Positions 62,577 through 64,000 of a DNA stretch of 64,000 nt are shown here, in pieces; position 1 is the first letter of the stretch; every line of letters starts with the position of its first letter. The notes under the pieces are model-generated. The model saw only the letters and a list, made by a program, of their open reading frames with translations. It was not told the DNA's origin and did not search any database. The translations under genes were made by a program, and so were the position numbers. The stretch is from Xanthobacteraceae bacterium (GTDB lineage: Bacteria > Pseudomonadota > Alphaproteobacteria > Rhizobiales > Xanthobacteraceae), in contig SCUB01000010.1 in NCBI GenBank assembly GCA_004297465.1, forward strand, positions 310,001 through 374,000. Direction: 5' to 3'.

Positions 62577-63503
62577 ATGCGGAATAGAGCGGTCATGCGC
62601 GCCACGTTCGGCGCCATCCTGTTGGCCATCGTCCCGGCGCAGGCCCAGGACAAGGGCACGCTGACGCCGGTGTCGCTGCCGCCGCTCGACCGTCCGGACG
62701 ACCCCGCGACGCCCGCCAAGCAGCTGTTCGGCCGCAAGGCCTCGCCCGCCGCGCTCGATGTGCGGGCCATCGGCTTCTACGCCAGGGGCTGCCTCGCCGG
62801 CGCCACGGCGCTGCCGGTCAACGGCGCCACCTGGCAGGTGATGCGGCTGTCGCGCAACCGCATGTGGGGCCATCCCGACCTGATCGCCTTCCTGGAAAAG
62901 CTCGCCGCTGCCGCGCCGCAGGCCGGCTGGCGCGGACTTTTGGTCGGCGACCTGTCGCAGCCGCGAGGCGGACCGATGCTCACCGGCCATGCCAGCCATC
63001 AGGTCGGCCTCGACGCCGACATCTGGCTGACCCCGATGCCCGACCGCGAACTGACCCGCGCCGAGCGCGAGGAGATGTCGGCCACCATAGTCGTCGCCGC
63101 CGACCGCCGCGACGTCGATCCCGCCGTCTGGACACCCGCCCATCTCGGCATCATCCGCGCCGCCGCCAGCGATCCCGCGGTCGAGCGCATCTTGGTCAAC
63201 GCCGCCATCAAGAAGGCGCTGTGCCGCGAAGCCACCGGCAACCGCGGCTGGCTGCGCAAGGTGCGGCCCTATTACGGGCACGACTATCACTTCCACGTCC
63301 GCATCGGCTGCCCGGCCGGCAGCCCGTCCTGCACCGCGCAGGATCCGGTGCCGGCGGGCGAGGGCTGCGGCAAGGAGCTCGACTGGTGGTTCTCCGCGGC
63401 CGTGCTGCATCCCAGGCCGCCGACGCATGCGCCCAGGCCGAAGCCGCCGCTGAAACTGGCCGACCTGCCGCCGCAATGCCGTCAGGTGCTGCTGGCGAAG
63501 TGA
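62577..63503 (+). CDS. mepA: Penicillin-insensitive murein endopeptidase (MepA, peptidase M74)
   Basis: A periplasmic zinc endopeptidase of about 308 residues that cuts D-Ala-DAP cross-links in peptidoglycan. A signal peptide (MRATFGAILLAIVPAQAQ) is followed by the M74 domain. Metal ligands are in GHASHQVGLDADIWLTP (His and Asp) and in YYGHDYHFHVRIGCP (His-x-His). WGHPDLIAFLEKLA is a further family signature. Paired cysteines (GCPAGSPSC) lie after the metal site. The start is uncertain: ATGs at 62577 and 62595 both leave a signal peptide. It stands alone here. Cell-wall remodelling or division is the expected role. Confidence 0.92.
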   Translation: MRNRAVMRATFGAILLAIVPAQAQDKGTLTPVSLPPLDRPDDPATPAKQLFGRKASPAALDVRAIGFYARGCLAGATALPVNGATWQVMRLSRNRMWGHPDLIAFLEKLAAAAPQAGWRGLLVGDLSQPRGGPMLTGHASHQVGLDADIWLTPMPDRELTRAEREEMSATIVVAADRRDVDPAVWTPAHLGIIRAAASDPAVERILVNAAIKKALCREATGNRGWLRKVRPYYGHDYHFHVRIGCPAGSPSCTAQDPVPAGEGCGKELDWWFSAAVLHPRPPTHAPRPKPPLKLADLPPQCRQVLLAK

Positions 63504-63532
63504 CCGCTATCCGCTTCTTGCGGACATGCGCG

Positions 63533-64000
63533 TCAACGCAAGGGCGCCAGCGCCCGTTCCAGATACTGCAGCCCTTCCAGCAAGGCCGGGCCGCCACACA
63601 GCGTGTAGCGCGCCGGCAGCGCGACGATGCGCTGCGCGGGAAAGCGCTGGCGCAGCGCCGGATGGGTAAGATAGAGCGCGCTCTGGTCGACCGCCGTCTC
63701 GGGCGCATCCTTGAGCACCAGCACGTCGGGACGGATCACCAGCAGATGCTCGAGCGAGAGGAAGCCGCCATAGCCGGACGGCGCGCCCGCCGGGGGCTTG
63801 AGCCCGGCGGCGGCGATCATCGCCGCTGCCAGGCTGTCCGGCCCCGCCGTGTAGCCGCGCCGCTCGATCACCAGCCCGGTGGCGACATCGCGCCGCGCCA
63901 GCGCGGCGAGCCGCCGCTCGGCTTCTTCCAGCGCCCGCGCCATGGCCTCGCCGCGCTCGGGATGGCCGACCAGCGCGCCGATCTCGCGCGCCTGGGCGCG
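63533..64000 (-). CDS. ABC transporter periplasmic binding protein, C-terminal part (5' end outside window)
   Basis: The frame is open to the last base of the window; 155 codons plus the stop are visible. They cover the second lobe of a class III (BtuF/FecB/FepB-like) substrate-binding protein: AREIGALVGHPERGEAMARA and LEEAERRLAAL at the start, LEHLLVIRPDVLVLKD, and near the end FPAQRIVALPARYTLCGGPA. Such proteins deliver cobalamin, siderophores or heme to an ABC importer. The N-terminal lobe and the transporter genes would lie beyond the right edge. The ligand cannot be assigned. It is convergent with mepA, 29 bases away. Confidence 0.78.
   Translation of the reverse strand, partial: RAQAREIGALVGHPERGEAMARALEEAERRLAALARRDVATGLVIERRGYTAGPDSLAAAMIAAAGLKPPAGAPSGYGGFLSLEHLLVIRPDVLVLKDAPETAVDQSALYLTHPALRQRFPAQRIVALPARYTLCGGPALLEGLQYLERALAPLR

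Noticed and set aside
1-64000. CRISPR arrays, rRNA genes, riboswitches, toxin-antitoxin pairs and prophage genes
   Set aside because: No regularly spaced repeats, rRNA sequence, recognised riboswitch core, or typical phage or toxin genes were found on reading both strands.

Overview
The window is GC-rich alphaproteobacterial chromosome. Gene content and order point to the order Hyphomicrobiales, most likely the Nitrobacteraceae/Xanthobacteraceae side of it (inference). The main pointers are rpmH-rnpA-yidC-engB-argB, dapD-dapE-truA/fmt-def, ffs-dnaX-ybaB-recR, chvI-chvG-hprK-EIIA-HPr with pckA next door, DUF1036 and DUF2865 proteins, and palindromic intergenic repeats of the kind seen in Bradyrhizobium relatives. 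Nearly all of it is ordinary housekeeping backbone. Many long open frames run antisense to real genes because of the base composition, and these have been left out.

Layout. 1-2888: end of an acyl-CoA degradation operon (enoyl-CoA hydratase, acyl-CoA dehydrogenase, SDR dehydrogenase, TetR regulator). 2895-13823: the one clearly accessory stretch. It is visibly lower in GC at its left end and holds a heptosyltransferase-like GT9, a 1275-residue sulfotransferase/coiled-coil/GT2/GT4 fusion, a second sulfotransferase interrupted by an in-frame amber codon, a PRPP-synthetase-like gene, small enzymes (VOC, a monooxygenase-like remnant, DHFR-like reductase, methyltransferase), and a tRNA-Arg whose 3' end faces the stretch. 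14174-21962: sensor kinase, then the rpmH-rnpA-yidC-engB-argB block, a DUF1036 protein and a HAD nucleotidase. 22004-29854: DoxX/LysR pair, lysine biosynthesis (dapD, dapE), truA, fmt, def, a flavin-type oxidase and rmuC. 30007-36974: AmpG-type permease, recR-ybaB-dnaX with SRP RNA, HIT, NudC and a PfkB kinase. 37050-43528: Lrp regulator, phosphomannomutase, retropepsin-like protease, HrpB and an acyltransferase. 43617-49709: polA, pyrE, an NhaD-like antiporter and a DUF2865 protein. 49780-56559: pckA, a HugZ-like protein, the ChvG/ChvI two-component system and an incomplete PTS (HprK, EIIA-Man, HPr). 56627-64000: GT39 membrane protein, lepA, a GGDEF-EAL protein, a MepA-type endopeptidase and the end of a metal/cobalamin-type ABC binding protein.

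How the genes work together. The accessory locus looks like machinery for a sulfated surface glycan: the two glycosyltransferase genes overlap by ATGA, and two PAPS-dependent sulfotransferases are present. The ChvGI-HprK-EIIA-HPr-pckA cluster couples envelope sensing and a regulatory phosphorelay to the entry point of gluconeogenesis, as known in other Rhizobiales. AmpG and MepA are peptidoglycan recycling/remodelling functions at separate loci.

Points most worth a second look: the sulfotransferase-GT2-GT4 fusion and its neighbours; the amber codon followed by 53 further in-frame sense codons; a PolA whose 3'-5' exonuclease site has lost three of its four acidic residues; clean inverted repeats directly upstream of the lysR and lrp genes; and two families of dispersed palindromic repeats.
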